64,000 bases of DNA from CAVXJN01 sp963773585 (lineage in GTDB: Bacteria > Pseudomonadota > Gammaproteobacteria > JASBUN01). A program made the translations under genes and the position numbers. The DNA is taken from positions 620,001 through 684,000 of the forward strand of contig CAVZBR010000001.1 of NCBI GenBank assembly GCA_963773585.1. The letters run 5' to 3'. Under the pieces are notes generated by a model. That model was not told the DNA's origin. It was given only the letters and a program-made list of their open reading frames with translations, and ran no database searches. Shown here piece after piece: positions 63,124 to 64,000 of the stretch; within the stretch, counting starts at the first letter, position 1; every line of letters begins with the position of its first letter.

Positions 63124-63672
63124 ATGCCCATACTGAAGCTTGGCTTGGCAGTGGTATTACTGGCGCTGGCGCAGCTTGTCGCTGCCGCGGCAGCGCCACG
63201 GAACCCGGACCAGTATTTCTTCGATCAAACCCTGGGCGATCTCACCAGCGAGCTGGCGGCAGCCCGAGAGCAGGGTAAGCAAGGCATCGTGATTTTCTTT
63301 GAACAGGATGAATGCCCGTTCTGCCATCGCATGAAGCAGACGGTGCTGAACCAGCCCGAGGTGCAGGAATATTACAAGAAGCACTTTCTGGTATTTCCGA
63401 TGGACATTGAGAGCACCGCGGAAGTCACTGATCCGAAGGGCAAGATCACCAATCAGAAGGAATTCTTTGCGGATGTCACCCACAACCGGGGCGCCACGCC
63501 GGTGTTTGCGTTCTTCGATCTCGACGGCAATCTCACCGTGCGGTACACAGGCGCGACGACGGGGGTGGACGAGTTCATGTGGCTGGGCGAATACGCCAGC
63601 AACGGCGTCTATAAGCAGGAGCCATTCACGCGCTACAAGCGGGAAAAACGCAAGGAGTCGCGCAGCAATTGA
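63124..63672 (+). CDS. Periplasmic thioredoxin-like protein (SoxW-like)
   Basis: The 182-residue protein has a signal peptide (LGLAVVLLALAQLVAAAAA). The thioredoxin fold has the redox motif CPFC in FFEQDECPFCHRMKQ and the cis-Pro region GATPVFAFFDLDGN. Relatives include SoxW and other periplasmic thioredoxins that keep sulfur-handling or cytochrome proteins reduced. It is divergent from the tandem DsrC/TusE gene, with 249 bases between starts. A 5-2-5 palindrome TCAACCTGTTGA lies at 63090-63101 in that gap. A SoxW role is inferred from resemblance only. Confidence 0.82.
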   Translation: MPILKLGLAVVLLALAQLVAAAAAPRNPDQYFFDQTLGDLTSELAAAREQGKQGIVIFFEQDECPFCHRMKQTVLNQPEVQEYYKKHFLVFPMDIESTAEVTDPKGKITNQKEFFADVTHNRGATPVFAFFDLDGNLTVRYTGATTGVDEFMWLGEYASNGVYKQEPFTRYKREKRKESRSN

Positions 63673-63681
63673 TGGTGCGGG

Positions 63682-64000
63682 TCAGCCGTTGAGGCGTTCG
63701 CGGGCAAGCCAGACGCGCAATTTCTCCTCCTCCTGCTCCAATTCGAACTGATTGATCAACCCTCGACGCAGTGCGTGGGACACTGCTCGTGCGCGCATAT
63801 TCAGGACCTCTCCCAATTCCGCGGCGGTCTGTTGTTCCTGATCGATGCCGAGCTTGGCATACAGCGACTTGAGGCGGCTTTGCACGCCGCGCCGCGACAG
63901 ATAACGGCGACGTGCGATGACGTTGTCGGTGAGTCCCAAGGCGATGTCGAGCAATACCTCGAACTCCAGGTCGGTGATTCCGCTGCCGGGTTTGTTGGCG
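63682..64000 (-). CDS. LuxR-type DNA-binding protein (5' end outside the window)
   Basis: The frame is open to the right edge, so the N-terminus is missing. The visible 106 residues hold a LuxR/FixJ-type helix-turn-helix (ITDLEFEVLLDIALG, then VIARRRYLSRRGVQSRLKSLYAKLGI). A further helical segment follows, with ARAVSHALRRGLINQFELE and a C-terminus KLRVWLARERLNG. The extra C-terminal 40 residues after the HTH are unusual in length. A sensor or receiver domain would be expected upstream, outside the window. Its stop codon lies 10 bases from that of the convergent thioredoxin gene. Confidence 0.7.
   Translation of the reverse strand, partial: ANKPGSGITDLEFEVLLDIALGLTDNVIARRRYLSRRGVQSRLKSLYAKLGIDQEQQTAAELGEVLNMRARAVSHALRRGLINQFELEQEEEKLRVWLARERLNG

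Overview
The window is a chromosomal stretch of a moderately GC-rich gammaproteobacterium. The evidence is gene content and order: metG divergent from mrp-dcd, rsxABCDGE-nth, and purN-purM beside a DUF2066 gene, a CDP-alcohol transferase gene, a PerM gene, hda, a DUF2069 gene, wrbA and an ArsC-family gene, an arrangement I know from pseudomonads and relatives. A genus cannot be assigned from what I see. Coding density is high. I saw no tRNA, rRNA, CRISPR array, prophage or insertion sequence. Both ends cut genes: a TraB/GumN gene on the left and a LuxR-type regulator on the right.

Layout. 0-8.4 kb: pyrC, then a pyruvate dehydrogenase locus of pdhA, pdhB and one gene that fuses E2 and E3, then a MotY-like gene. 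8.5-18.3 kb: argG, gloA, a membrane-anchored nuclease/phosphatase-fold protein, qor, mscL, a P-type ATPase and small membrane or exported proteins. 18.3-29.0 kb: a probable sulfoacetate utilisation locus. It holds a GntR/HutC regulator, a tripartite tricarboxylate-type transporter (TctABC), an acylating sulfoacetaldehyde dehydrogenase (SauS-like), an acyl-CoA ligase (SauT-like), sulfoacetaldehyde acetyltransferase (Xsc), a universal stress protein and acetate kinase. Related AT-rich palindromes precede both tctA and sauS and look like the GntR operators. 30.3-32.3 kb: an hvfABC operon, i.e. a Cys-containing RiPP precursor with its MNIO (DUF692) enzyme and DUF2063 partner. 32.4-41.2 kb: a DUF1841 gene, nth, rsxEGDCBA and metG. 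41.4-47.9 kb: mrp, dcd, a membrane protein, gltA, aceA and a divergent LysR regulator. 47.9-56.9 kb: DUF3108, purN and purM, the DUF2066-to-hda row, then the ArsC-family/wrbA/DUF2069 operon and two DUF4398 lipoproteins. 57-62.1 kb: yqhA, a histidine phosphatase gene, ycgN, and cobalamin uptake genes btuF and btuB, with a cobalamin riboswitch ahead of btuB. 62.1-64 kb: a double-domain DsrC/TusE-like protein, a periplasmic thioredoxin-like protein and the LuxR fragment.

How the genes would work together (inference). Sulfoacetate enters through TctABC, is activated by SauT, reduced by SauS and cleaved by Xsc to sulfite and acetyl phosphate. AckA would recover ATP from acetyl phosphate. The resulting acetate could be assimilated through GltA and AceA, which are also encoded here. 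No sulfite exporter, sulfite dehydrogenase or phosphotransacetylase gene is in the window.

The items most worth following up are the TTT-linked sulfoacetate locus and its operators, the tandem DsrC/TusE protein, the hvfABC RiPP operon, and the E2-E3 fusion with an altered E2 catalytic motif.
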